Source: JAGVSR01 sp963825555 (GTDB lineage: Bacteria; Pseudomonadota; Alphaproteobacteria; Rhizobiales; Hyphomicrobiaceae). From it: DNA of 64,000 bases. The stretch spans positions 1 through 64,000 of the forward strand of contig CAWGTZ010000011.1 in the NCBI GenBank assembly GCA_963825555.1. Reading direction: 5' to 3'. Position 1 is the stretch's first letter. The number at the start of each line of letters is the position of its first letter. Below, in pieces: positions 18,118-26,532 of the stretch. The position numbers and the translations under genes were made by a program. Below the pieces are notes generated by a model. The model had not been told where the DNA came from. It made no database searches and saw only the letters and a list, made by a program, of their open reading frames with translations.

Positions 18118-20511
18118 ATGACGGGGCGCGACGAAAACGTGCGGTGGTTCGAGGAAATCGGGGCCTCCGACGTCGGCCAGGTCGGCGGCAAGAATGCCTC
18201 TCTTGGCGAAATGATCCGCTCCTTGAAGGAGAGCGGCGTCCGCGTCCCCGAGGGATTTGCCACGACCGCGCATGCCTACAGGTTGTTTCTTGCCGACAAT
18301 GGGCTCGAGGTGCCCATGCGCGAGCAGCTTGAAAGGCTGAAGAACGCAAGCGCCTCGCTTCAGGAAACCGGCCAAGCGCTGCGCGGGATGCTCCTCGATA
18401 GCGAATTCCCCGCGCCGGTAGCCGAGGCCATCATTGCCTCCTACCGCGAACTTTGCCGCCGCACGGGACAACCCGAAATTGCTGTCGCCGTCCGGTCCAG
18501 CGCCACGGCGGAAGATCTGCCCGAGGCCAGCTTCGCCGGCCAGCAAGAGACCTTCCTCAACGTGCGCGGAGAGCGGGCCCTTCTTCACGCCTGCCGCCGC
18601 TGCTACGCGTCGCTCTTCACCGATCGCGCCATCAGCTATCGCGAAACAAAGGGTTTCGATCACATGCAGGTTGCGCTGTCCGCCGGCGTGCAGCGCATGG
18701 TGCGATCGGACCTAGCCGGATCGGGTGTCATGTTCTCCATCGACACCGAAAGCGGCTTTCCCGGCGTGGTCGTCATCGATGCCGCCTGGGGCCTCGGCGA
18801 GACAGTCGTTCAAGGCAGCGTCATCCCCGACAAACACATCGTCTTCAAGGCCCCACTCGACGATCCGCGCACCATGCCTATCGTGGAGAAGAAGCTAGGG
18901 TCGAAAGAGAAGAAGCTTATCTACGCTCTGGGGGGTAGCGGACGCACACGTCTGGCCAGCACCTCGCGCAGTGAGCGCCAATCCTTCGTGCTCGACGATG
19001 CGGAGGTGCTCCAGCTTGCCCGTTGGGCCGTTTTGATTGAACGGCATTACGGCCGGCCCATGGATATGGAATGGGCCAAGGACGGCGAGACGGGCGAACT
19101 TGCAATTGTCCAGGCTCGGCCTGAGACGGTGCAAGCGCTTTCGGGCGCTGCTCCCTTGAAGGTTTACCGGCTGAAGGAAAAGAAACCGCCGCTTCTGTCT
19201 GGAGCCGCTATTGGTCAGGCCATCGCGGCCGCCCCCGTCTGCCTCATTCGCAGCGCCCGGGAAATCGACCGATTCCGTCCCGGATCGATCCTCGTTACCG
19301 AAATCACCGACCCCGACTGGGGGCCCATCATGCGGCAGGCCGCCGGCATCATTACGGACCACGGTGGAACGACCAGTCATGCCGCCATCGTCAGCCGCGA
19401 ACTGGGCGTTCCCGCCATCGTCGGCACCCGCACGGCCACCGAGCTGTTGCACGATGGGCAGGATATTACCCTCTCCTGCGCCGAGGGCGACGAGGGATAC
19501 GTCTATGATGGTCAACTCCCATTCGAAGCCCAGGAAGTGGATATCGCCGCGCTGCCCGAAACACGAACGGCCATGATGGTCAATCTCGCAAGCCCGTCTG
19601 CAGCCTTCCAGTGGTGGCGGCTGCCAGCCAAAGGCGTGGGACTGGCGCGCATGGAGTTCATCATCAACAACGCTATCAAGATCCATCCCATGGCGCTCGT
19701 CCATCCCGATCGCGTCACGAATTACGAAGCACGGCGCATGATCCAGCTTCTGACCCGCGGCTATTCGGATCCGCGCGATTATTTCGTCGATACGCTGGCA
19801 CGCGGTGTAGCGAAGATCGCCGTACCTTATCATCCCGGGCCCGCCATAGTGCGTCTCAGCGATTTCAAGACGAATGAATATGCGCACCTGATCGGCGGCG
19901 ATGCGTTCGAGCCGCACGAAGAAAACCCGATGCTCGGGTTCCGCGGGGCTTCCCGTTACTACAGCGAGCGTTATCGCGAGGGCTTTGCACTCGAATGCAG
20001 GGCGTTGCGCAAAGTTCGCGAAGAAATGGGTCTCACCAACGTTATCATCATGGTCCCATTCTGCCGGACACCGGCCGAAGCCGACCGCGTTCTGGCAGCT
20101 ATGAAGGAAAATGGGCTAGAGCGCGGACAAAACGGACTTGAAGTCTACATGATGTGCGAGATCCCAGCGAACGTGATACTGGCGGAAGAATTCGCCAAGC
20201 GGTTCGATGGCTTCTCGATCGGCAGCAACGACCTGACGCAGCTCATACTCGGTATCGACCGGGATTCAGCCGAACTCGCTCCGCTCTTCGACGAGCGCAA
20301 CGAAGCGGTGAAGCGCGCCATCCGGGAAGCTATCACGAAAGCACACGCGGCAGGCATCAAGGTCGGTATCTGCGGACAGGCGCCGAGCAACTATCCCGAC
20401 TTTGCCGATTTCCTCGTCGAGGCCGGAATCGATTCCATCTCGCTCACGCCTGACAGCTTCGTGGCGACCATCCGGCACGTGGCGCAAGCGGAACGCCGTC
20501 AGACGCCCTGA
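18118..20511 (+). CDS. ppsA: phosphoenolpyruvate synthase
   Basis: EC 2.7.9.2: ATP + pyruvate + water to PEP + AMP + phosphate, a gluconeogenic entry step in the cytosol. The 797-residue length is normal. The N-terminal PEP/pyruvate ATP-grasp domain carries GGKNASLGEMI and SSATAEDLPEASFAGQQETFLN. The swivelling phosphohistidine domain has ITDHGGTTSHAAIVSRE with His421 as phospho-acceptor, the same number as in E. coli PpsA. The C-terminal TIM barrel contains SIGSNDLTQLILGIDRDS and the catalytic Cys in GICGQAPSNYPDFADF. ATG 18118 is chosen because GAGG lies upstream and MTGRDENVRWFEEIG matches family starts; an upstream ATG at 18067 adds unlike sequence. It stands alone, so it is probably monocistronic. 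Confidence 0.97.
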   Translation: MTGRDENVRWFEEIGASDVGQVGGKNASLGEMIRSLKESGVRVPEGFATTAHAYRLFLADNGLEVPMREQLERLKNASASLQETGQALRGMLLDSEFPAPVAEAIIASYRELCRRTGQPEIAVAVRSSATAEDLPEASFAGQQETFLNVRGERALLHACRRCYASLFTDRAISYRETKGFDHMQVALSAGVQRMVRSDLAGSGVMFSIDTESGFPGVVVIDAAWGLGETVVQGSVIPDKHIVFKAPLDDPRTMPIVEKKLGSKEKKLIYALGGSGRTRLASTSRSERQSFVLDDAEVLQLARWAVLIERHYGRPMDMEWAKDGETGELAIVQARPETVQALSGAAPLKVYRLKEKKPPLLSGAAIGQAIAAAPVCLIRSAREIDRFRPGSILVTEITDPDWGPIMRQAAGIITDHGGTTSHAAIVSRELGVPAIVGTRTATELLHDGQDITLSCAEGDEGYVYDGQLPFEAQEVDIAALPETRTAMMVNLASPSAAFQWWRLPAKGVGLARMEFIINNAIKIHPMALVHPDRVTNYEARRMIQLLTRGYSDPRDYFVDTLARGVAKIAVPYHPGPAIVRLSDFKTNEYAHLIGGDAFEPHEENPMLGFRGASRYYSERYREGFALECRALRKVREEMGLTNVIIMVPFCRTPAEADRVLAAMKENGLERGQNGLEVYMMCEIPANVILAEEFAKRFDGFSIGSNDLTQLILGIDRDSAELAPLFDERNEAVKRAIREAITKAHAAGIKVGICGQAPSNYPDFADFLVEAGIDSISLTPDSFVATIRHVAQAERRQTP

Positions 20512-20750
20512 GAATCAGGGGCCCTGACGCGGCCGGACCCCCGGCAATCCAAGTTGCAGGTCAAAAAGGCGAAACCGGCCCGGGAATACGGCCAGCCAGA
20601 GCGGCGACAGCCCTATTCAACCTGCCTGCTGCCCAAATGACGCAGTAAATTCTGATTCGGGTCCGCGTCGCGTTCCCAGAGTCGGGAGCGAATCTGTCAT
20701 GCTTTTCTGCGGACCCGAACTTGATTGGGTGACCACACTCGGGAAGAGGA

Positions 20751-21818
20751 ATGAAACCGAGCGAACGATATGCTCTCGTTGGACTTTGCTGCGCCGCCGC
20801 GGTCGCCAGCGGAGCGGTCGTGCGCGCGCTCGTCACGCATAGCAAACCTGCAGAGCCGCCTCTCACCACTCAGTCTCTGCAAGAGACTGAACCTTCTGTC
20901 CTGACTCAACCCGAAGTCCGTCTGCCATTGAGGACAGCACTCCTGCCGTCTCCTGCGGATACAGAATTCGATGAAGCGCGCTTCGCGTTCGTTCCCTTGG
21001 ATGCCGCGCCTGACTTGATGTCGTCCTTCGACGATACCCCGGACAGCGAAAATCCCGATTCATGGATCGCGGAGACGCGGCCGGAGATCGCAGCGCCGAA
21101 CACGCGCGTCTCCACCCTTCCGCCGCCGCGTCTGCCCTGGCAGGCTGCACAACCCAAGAAGCCTGGGCGACCGTACACGCTCCAAGAACGCCTGGCCGAG
21201 ATCTCGCCTGCGGCAAGCACGCGTTTGACGGCCAAGTTCACGGCCGCGCAGGCCTCCTGGCCCCCCGCGGATGTAGGACTCGTCGCACTGAAGGACGAGA
21301 AAATCCTTGAACTGTTCGCCCGGCCCAAAGGAGGGCAATGGAAACTCATTCATCGCTATCCGGTTCTGGGAGCGAGCGGTGTGGCCGGGCCCAAACTGCG
21401 CCAGGGCGACAAGCAGGTGCCCGAGGGCATCTACAGCATCTCGTTCTTGAACCCGAACAGCCGCTATCACGTGTCGATGCGCGTGAATTATCCCAATGCG
21501 TTCGATCGCCGGATGGCCTCCAGGGATGGCCGAAAAAATCTGGGTGGTGACATCATGATCCACGGCAAGGCCGTCTCCGTCGGATGCCTCGCGATCGGCG
21601 ACCAAGCGGCCGAGGAACTCTTTGTGCTGGCGGCCAACATCGGCCTGCGCAACATCAAACTTATCATCGCGCCGACGGACTTTCGCGGCAATGAACTACC
21701 GGTCGTCGAGCCGCGTCAGCCGGATTGGCTGCCAAATCTCTACATGGAGGTTGCGAGCGCCATGGCCGAATTCAAGAAGCCGCCAAGTTCAGGTCTTCTC
21801 TCCTTTTTCCAGAATTGA
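20751..21818 (+). CDS. L,D-transpeptidase (YkuD/YafK-like)
   Basis: A 355-residue exported or membrane-anchored peptidoglycan cross-linking or protein-attachment enzyme. The N-terminus (YALVGLCCAAAVASGAVVRAL) is a signal anchor, followed by a Pro/Ser/Thr-rich linker of about 110 residues. The YkuD catalytic motif is complete: His271 in IMIHGKAVSVGCLAIGD and the nucleophile Cys279, with Ser and Gly between them as in the HxxxSxGC pattern. The presence of GDKQVPEGIYSISFLNPNS upstream is typical of YafK-type L,D-transpeptidase family proteins. The ATG at 20751 follows GGAAGAGGA. It stands alone. Confidence 0.9.
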   Translation: MKPSERYALVGLCCAAAVASGAVVRALVTHSKPAEPPLTTQSLQETEPSVLTQPEVRLPLRTALLPSPADTEFDEARFAFVPLDAAPDLMSSFDDTPDSENPDSWIAETRPEIAAPNTRVSTLPPPRLPWQAAQPKKPGRPYTLQERLAEISPAASTRLTAKFTAAQASWPPADVGLVALKDEKILELFARPKGGQWKLIHRYPVLGASGVAGPKLRQGDKQVPEGIYSISFLNPNSRYHVSMRVNYPNAFDRRMASRDGRKNLGGDIMIHGKAVSVGCLAIGDQAAEELFVLAANIGLRNIKLIIAPTDFRGNELPVVEPRQPDWLPNLYMEVASAMAEFKKPPSSGLLSFFQN

Positions 21819-22049
21819 TCTGACGGCATCTATTTCGCTCTGGACCCGGGCCCGCGTCCGTCGGTCGGATTGCCTCACCACTCGTTATTCCAGACCTCGT
21901 TTGTCTTTCCGTGAACACATCCGAGGGACGGCACCAGCCCGCCGATGTCAGGCATAACGGCAAAAAGCTCGCGCACCGTTGGAGACATCTCGCGCGGCCG
22001 TTCGCGCAATGCTAGAATTCTTCCAAGAAGCAACAGCACCGGCTCATCC

Positions 22050-22559
22050 ATGCGGATTGGCAAGACCACTCACAACGCCCTTCAGATCTTGATTGCCGCG
22101 GCCCGGTCCAGCAATTCGCTGCTGAAGGGTGCTGACATCGCGCGGCAACTCAATCTGACGGAACAGAATACGTCCAAGATCGTGCACCTCCTGTCGCGCG
22201 GTGGGTTCATAACCTCCGTGCGAGGCCCGCGCGGAGGCATGCGGCTCGCCCGAACGCCGGAGGAAATCCGCATCGGTGATGTCGTCCTCGCCATGGAGCG
22301 GCTGACAGTCGAAGATCAGTCCCTGCGCACAGGGTCGGATGCGCAGCTTTTCACCGGTGTTTTTGACGATGCGCTTGAGGCGTTTGTTGCGGTTCTCAAC
22401 CAGCACACCCTGGCCGATATTGCACGCAAGAAGCGCCTGGGCCCGAGCGCATTAGCCAGTTCCGCCAAGCGGCCAGCCAAGAGGCTTGGCAACAGCGCAA
22501 AAGCCAGGACGGCGCGCAGCAGGGCGCAGCGCACGCATGATTTTATCCGCTCAGAGTGA
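22050..22559 (+). CDS. Rrf2-family transcriptional regulator without cluster cysteines
   Basis: A 169-residue winged-helix DNA-binding protein. Family features are the start MRIGKTTHNALQILIAAA, the recognition region LTEQNTSKIVHLLSRGGFI and the wing SVRGPRGGMRLAR, followed by IRIGDVVLAMERL. Rrf2 regulators such as IscR or NsrR usually bind an Fe-S cluster through three cysteines; this protein has no cysteine at all, so it cannot do so and must sense something else or act through partners. Its C-terminal 40 residues are Lys/Arg/Ala-rich. The start at 22050 is chosen on conservation; the frame is open to 21945. The next gene (22727) is on the same strand. Confidence 0.85.
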   Translation: MRIGKTTHNALQILIAAARSSNSLLKGADIARQLNLTEQNTSKIVHLLSRGGFITSVRGPRGGMRLARTPEEIRIGDVVLAMERLTVEDQSLRTGSDAQLFTGVFDDALEAFVAVLNQHTLADIARKKRLGPSALASSAKRPAKRLGNSAKARTARSRAQRTHDFIRSE

Positions 22560-22726
22560 ACTGCGGCTTGGATCAGGTCGCTATCAGGGCCGAATAGCTG
22601 CAGATCGACGTGTCGTGGCGTATGCGGTTGACAGCTTGCCCAGTTTGAACGTTTTCTCATCCACCGGGCTTCTTGCAGCCCTCTTTTCCGATGTTGAGGC
22701 TTTAAACCTCATCGATTGGAGCCGCG

Positions 22727-23254
22727 ATGAAGACGACACGAAGCATCACTCACCCTTTTCCCCGTCGCCGGGCGCAGCGGAGGAAGGGGCACGTCGTCGA
22801 AGGACGAGCCGAAATTCTGGTCGGCACCAGCTTTCGTTTCTGGCTCACCGGCTTTCGCACTGGCGACCTCACCTACTGGCAGAGCGCGTTTGACTTTTCG
22901 GCCAGAACCCTCGGCACCGAGCATGCGCGCCTCGTCTGCGGTGATTTCTCTCGCTGGGTGAAAATGCTGAGCGCACGCTCGCGACGCGAACTTCAGGCCC
23001 TTTCGCCCGACGCCCAAGGCTATGGACGCGATGAATGCGTCGCAATGGCCGTGATCGCCTCCTACCAGCACCGGGCGTGCCCTGCCTTGCAGGCTTGCGC
23101 CATTACTCTGCTGGGCTGCGAGCCGAGCCCGGACGTGGCCGATCTGTCGTTCACGGTCGCCGACCGCTTACAACGTGCCGAACAGGTTCTTTCGGAGCGC
23201 TCCTTGGAATACGTGATCGAGCACGCAACGACTGGCGTTCGCTTGCCGGTCTAG
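22727..23254 (+). CDS. hypothetical protein (175 aa)
   Basis: The protein begins MKTTRSITHPFPRRRAQRRKG, a strongly basic N-terminus, and continues as a predicted mostly helical cytosolic protein containing four cysteines (for example RLVCGDFSRW and QHRACPALQAC). A GGAG element lies about seven bases before the ATG. It follows the cysteine-free Rrf2 regulator by 167 bp on the same strand and may be co-regulated. I do not recognise a family and give no function. Confidence 0.6.
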   Translation: MKTTRSITHPFPRRRAQRRKGHVVEGRAEILVGTSFRFWLTGFRTGDLTYWQSAFDFSARTLGTEHARLVCGDFSRWVKMLSARSRRELQALSPDAQGYGRDECVAMAVIASYQHRACPALQACAITLLGCEPSPDVADLSFTVADRLQRAEQVLSERSLEYVIEHATTGVRLPV

Positions 23255-23303
23255 TTCAAGCCGCTGAGATACGGCAAGGCTGCCCCTGCGAACGGCTGCT
23301 GGG

Positions 23304-23531
23304 TCAAAGGCGAGCGTCAAAACCCAAACAGCTGAGCGCTGCTAGCCCAATAGGCCGATAATCCGGGTGGTCCAAGAGCTGATTGAAGCCGCGCACAGCT
23401 CTGGAAAGCCGCTGCTGCGCACGCAGAGCATAAAAACAGTCGACGCGGCTTTTGTCATCCAAATCCACGATATGCCGCGCTAATTCAAGAGTTTCAGATA
23501 GGCTCGGGGCATCTGCCTGAATGATGGACAT
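23304..23531 (-). CDS. small hypothetical protein (75 aa)
   Basis: Starts MSIIQADAPSLSETLELARH and is predicted helical and soluble. It ends 49 bp from the convergent 22727-23254 gene. No clear Shine-Dalgarno sequence precedes the ATG, but the composition and codon pattern look coding and no better frame exists here. It is unrecognised. Confidence 0.4.
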   Translation of the reverse strand: MSIIQADAPSLSETLELARHIVDLDDKSRVDCFYALRAQQRLSRAVRGFNQLLDHPDYRPIGLAALSCLGFDARL

Positions 23532-23791
23532 CGTGTACGGCTACGCTGTTAACACAAGAGGGCGCCAATGAGTTCCGACGGAAGTCCGCAACATCAGCAC
23601 AAAATCGATTAGCTCAAAACTGTCAGTGTACGCTGACATAATCAAGCGCCCATTTTACATTCGATCGTGGCAGAGGAGCCCGCGTTGAAATGAGTTGCTC
23701 TCGCAGTGCCGCGGGCGGGCGCGCTTGGCAGAGGCAACCGCAACCCCGCCCCATGTCAGCTGCGGCACCGGACCCTCCGCGCTTCCCGACA

Positions 23792-24730
23792 TCATGCGCC
23801 GCTGCTCGTGGGTTTGTGTCGTGGCTTAGGCTCACGCGGGGATCTCGACTGCTTCTGGGCCGCGGCGAGCAATTCATGCACCAGGGGATTGGGAAACCGC
23901 CGCTCGCGTGTGATGGCGTAGAATTGCTCCTGCAGATCGGCGATCCGGCAGCGTTCCACGAGTGCTCCCGTTTCCAGCTCGTTACGGACGACCACAGGCG
24001 GCACCAGCGTCAGTGCTGGCCGCGACCCAGCAAGCAGCCGCAACATCGACATGTCGTCGGCCTCGGCGATAATAACCGGCTCGATCTGATGCTGCGCCAT
24101 CAGCAGATCGAACGTGACGCGGATGTTACTCTGCGAACTGGGCACCATCACAGGCATCGTGCGGATGGCGTCGGGAAATTTTAGCCGGCTGCGCCCTTCC
24201 TCGAGACGGCCGACCAGGCTGACGGCCTGCTGATGCACGAGCGTGCTGTGCCATCCCGTCTCGGCCGAGTGCGGCGCGGGCAGGTTGGAAAGCACAATGT
24301 CGATGGTGTGATCTCTCAAGCCTGTCAACAGATCGGACAAGGGCGCCGAGCGCAACTCGATCTCGATATCCGTGCGCTGGAGTAGCGGCTTCAAGAACTC
24401 CAGCTGGAAATTGCGAGACAGCGTGGCCAGCGATCCGACGCGTATCGACCGCGGCCTCTCGGAGCTGTCGCGCCCGAGCGCCCGCGTCAATTCGTTGGCC
24501 GTTCGGAAAATCACCTCGCAATGGTCGCGAACAACCCGCCCGGTTTCGGTCAGCGAGAGCTTCTTGTTCTCACGCACGAACAGCGGACTTCCGACACGAA
24601 ATTCGAGTTCCTTGAGCTGGGTAGACAAAGTGGAAGGCGATACGTTGAGCCGCTGGGCCGCAGCCGTGAGCCCTCCAGCCTGGGTGATGACCCAGAAAAT
24701 GCGCAGATGGTGGAAGTTGAGCGACAGCAT
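23792..24730 (-). CDS. LysR-family regulator, NhaR-like, likely controlling dabBA
   Basis: A 312-residue LysR-type transcription factor. The N-terminal winged HTH is clear (FHHLRIFWVITQAGGLTAAAQ, then STLSTQLKELEFRVGSPLF), and the effector-binding domain runs from about residue 92 to 295. The FHHLRIFW opening and overall pattern resemble NhaR rather than CbbR. It is transcribed divergently from dabB with 217 bp between start codons, the usual arrangement for a LysR regulator and its target, and a nested AT-rich dyad lies in between. Regulation of inorganic-carbon uptake is inferred from position. The C-terminal tail is basic and Ser/Pro-rich. Confidence 0.88.
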   Translation of the reverse strand: MLSLNFHHLRIFWVITQAGGLTAAAQRLNVSPSTLSTQLKELEFRVGSPLFVRENKKLSLTETGRVVRDHCEVIFRTANELTRALGRDSSERPRSIRVGSLATLSRNFQLEFLKPLLQRTDIEIELRSAPLSDLLTGLRDHTIDIVLSNLPAPHSAETGWHSTLVHQQAVSLVGRLEEGRSRLKFPDAIRTMPVMVPSSQSNIRVTFDLLMAQHQIEPVIIAEADDMSMLRLLAGSRPALTLVPPVVVRNELETGALVERCRIADLQEQFYAITRERRFPNPLVHELLAAAQKQSRSPREPKPRHKPTSSGA

Positions 24731-24759
24731 GGCAATCTTCTAGTTTCTCGAACGATTAT

Positions 24760-24900
24760 CTACAACGGCTTTATGTCGCAGAATCAAAATCTGAGCAGGT
24801 CATTCCGCGCCAACATACAGTTTATATTGCTGTTTTTCATCTATCGTTCTGATTTCTTCAAACGATATCTTTTGATATTTGAAATTTCAGAACGCTATCG
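24760..24900. promoter_or_regulatory. AT-rich nested dyad between lysR and dabB (candidate LysR operator/promoter)
   Basis: In a GC-rich background this interval is AT-rich. An outer perfect repeat CGTTCTGA (24845-24852) pairs with TCAGAACG (24887-24894). Inside it, TTCAAA (24857-24862) pairs with TTTGAA (24878-24883), both centred near 24870. The dyad ends about 54 bp before the chosen dabB ATG. It is the best candidate binding region for the divergent LysR protein. Confidence 0.5.
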
Positions 24901-24947
24901 AAGTTGCTACCCGGCTGTCCATCGCAGATTTCAGCATGGAGAGATCG

Positions 24948-26507
24948 ATGTGGAGCTTTCTGGTCCCCTTCGTGGCGCCGGCCGCACTCACCCTCGCAGC
25001 CATTGTCGCGGCCCTCGGTCGGCAGAGACGCCCCCGTTTTAGTCTGGCTTTCGCCCAGATCGCCGCGCTCGTTGCCTTCCTGTCCACCATTTGGGCCGCA
25101 GTTCTGCTCTATCAGAACGGTCCCGGAACTGAAGAGCTGATCGCTATTTCAGGAGCCGGGCTGTCAATGCGGATCGACACCATCAGCATCGTCATGATGG
25201 TGCTCGTCTCATTCATCGGGTGGATCGTCATCCGCTATTCGGCGACCTATCTGGATGGAGAGCCGCAACAGGGGCAATTCACGGCCCTCCTGTGTGCAAC
25301 CTTGGTCTCGGTGCTTCTCTTCGTCAGCGCGGGCAACCTGTTGCAGCTCGTCGCAGCCTGGACCGCCACTAGCCTGTTCCTGCACAAGCTCCTGCTCTTT
25401 TACCCGGAACGGATCCAGGCCCAGCGCGCGGCGCGCAAGAAGTTCCTCGCGGCCCGGATCGGCGACGCCGCCCTGATCGGCGCCGCTGCTCTGCTGGCCT
25501 ACGGGACCGGAACGGTTGATGTGGCCGAAATCCTGGAGGCCGCGCGCGGCGGACAAGCAGCATCTTTCACGTCGGGAGCCGCGGCCCTTATCGCCATCGC
25601 CGCCGTTCTGAAGTCGGCTCAATTCCCAATGCATGGGTGGCTTACCGAAGTGATGGAAACCCCGACACCCGTTTCCGCTCTTCTGCATGCAGGCGTGATC
25701 AACGCCGGCGGCTTCCTTGTGATCCGGTTCGCGGATGTCATGTTGGCCGCGCCGGGCGTCCTTGCGGCGCTGGCCCTTCTCGGCGGCTTCACGGCGCTCT
25801 TCGGAGGGCTCGTCATGCTCACACAGCCCGCCGTCAAAACCTCGCTGGCCTGGTCGACGATCGCGCAGATGGGCTTCATGCTGTTTCAGTGCGGGCTCGC
25901 CCTCTTCCCGCTCGCCTTACTGCACATTGTGGCGCACTCACTCTACAAGGCGCACGCCTTCCTGGCGTCGGGCTCCACGGTAGAACTGATTGCTGCCAAC
26001 CGGCGCCCGGGACCCGTCGCTGTCCCGAACGGCGCAGCGGTCATCAAGGCCTTTGCCATCGCACTCGCCATGTATGCACTGGTCGGTCTGGGCTTCGGCT
26101 TCGCCGACAAGTCGCCGCAAGCCATCGCACTCGGTGCCATCCTGATCTTCGGCGTGGCCTACCTTCTGGCACAGGGGCTCGCCGACGCCGCACCCCGCGA
26201 ACTCATGCAGCGCACGATGGTCTACTCGGCATTTGCCGCCATCGGCTACTTCGCGCTGCAGACAGTCGCGATGGCGCTGACGTCCGGAACTCTGCCAGAG
26301 ACCCCACCCGCCGAACCGCTCGACTGGGCCCTCATTGTGATGGCCGTACTCACCTTCGGCTTTGTGGCGGTGATCCAGTCGGCCTTCCCGCTCTGGAGCC
26401 ATCACCCGGCCGCGGCAAGCCTGCGCGTGCACCTTTCAAACGGACTGTACGCGAATGCCGTCCTTGATCGCGCACTGGGCGGATGGTCCGTCCGCCGCTC
26501 CATTTGA
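24948..26507 (+). CDS. dabB: inorganic-carbon transport membrane subunit DabB (NADH-quinone oxidoreductase subunit 5-like)
   Basis: A 519-residue polytopic membrane protein of the proton-conducting NuoL/MrpA superfamily, the cation-coupling partner of DabA in the DAB bicarbonate accumulation complex. About 13 hydrophobic helices are visible. Family motifs include LKSAQFPMHGWLTEVMETPTPVSALLHAGVINAGGFL and the Lys/His-containing HIVAHSLYKAHAFLASG. ATG 24948 is chosen because GGAGAG lies four bases upstream and it starts MWSFLVPFVAP; an in-frame ATG exists at 24936. It lies 25 bp before dabA and is divergent from a LysR gene. It is distinguished from a true respiratory subunit by the adjacent DUF2309 gene. 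Confidence 0.93.
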   Translation: MWSFLVPFVAPAALTLAAIVAALGRQRRPRFSLAFAQIAALVAFLSTIWAAVLLYQNGPGTEELIAISGAGLSMRIDTISIVMMVLVSFIGWIVIRYSATYLDGEPQQGQFTALLCATLVSVLLFVSAGNLLQLVAAWTATSLFLHKLLLFYPERIQAQRAARKKFLAARIGDAALIGAAALLAYGTGTVDVAEILEAARGGQAASFTSGAAALIAIAAVLKSAQFPMHGWLTEVMETPTPVSALLHAGVINAGGFLVIRFADVMLAAPGVLAALALLGGFTALFGGLVMLTQPAVKTSLAWSTIAQMGFMLFQCGLALFPLALLHIVAHSLYKAHAFLASGSTVELIAANRRPGPVAVPNGAAVIKAFAIALAMYALVGLGFGFADKSPQAIALGAILIFGVAYLLAQGLADAAPRELMQRTMVYSAFAAIGYFALQTVAMALTSGTLPETPPAEPLDWALIVMAVLTFGFVAVIQSAFPLWSHHPAAASLRVHLSNGLYANAVLDRALGGWSVRRSI

Positions 26508-26532
26508 ACCTGATCCTGAAGGAGAGACTGAG

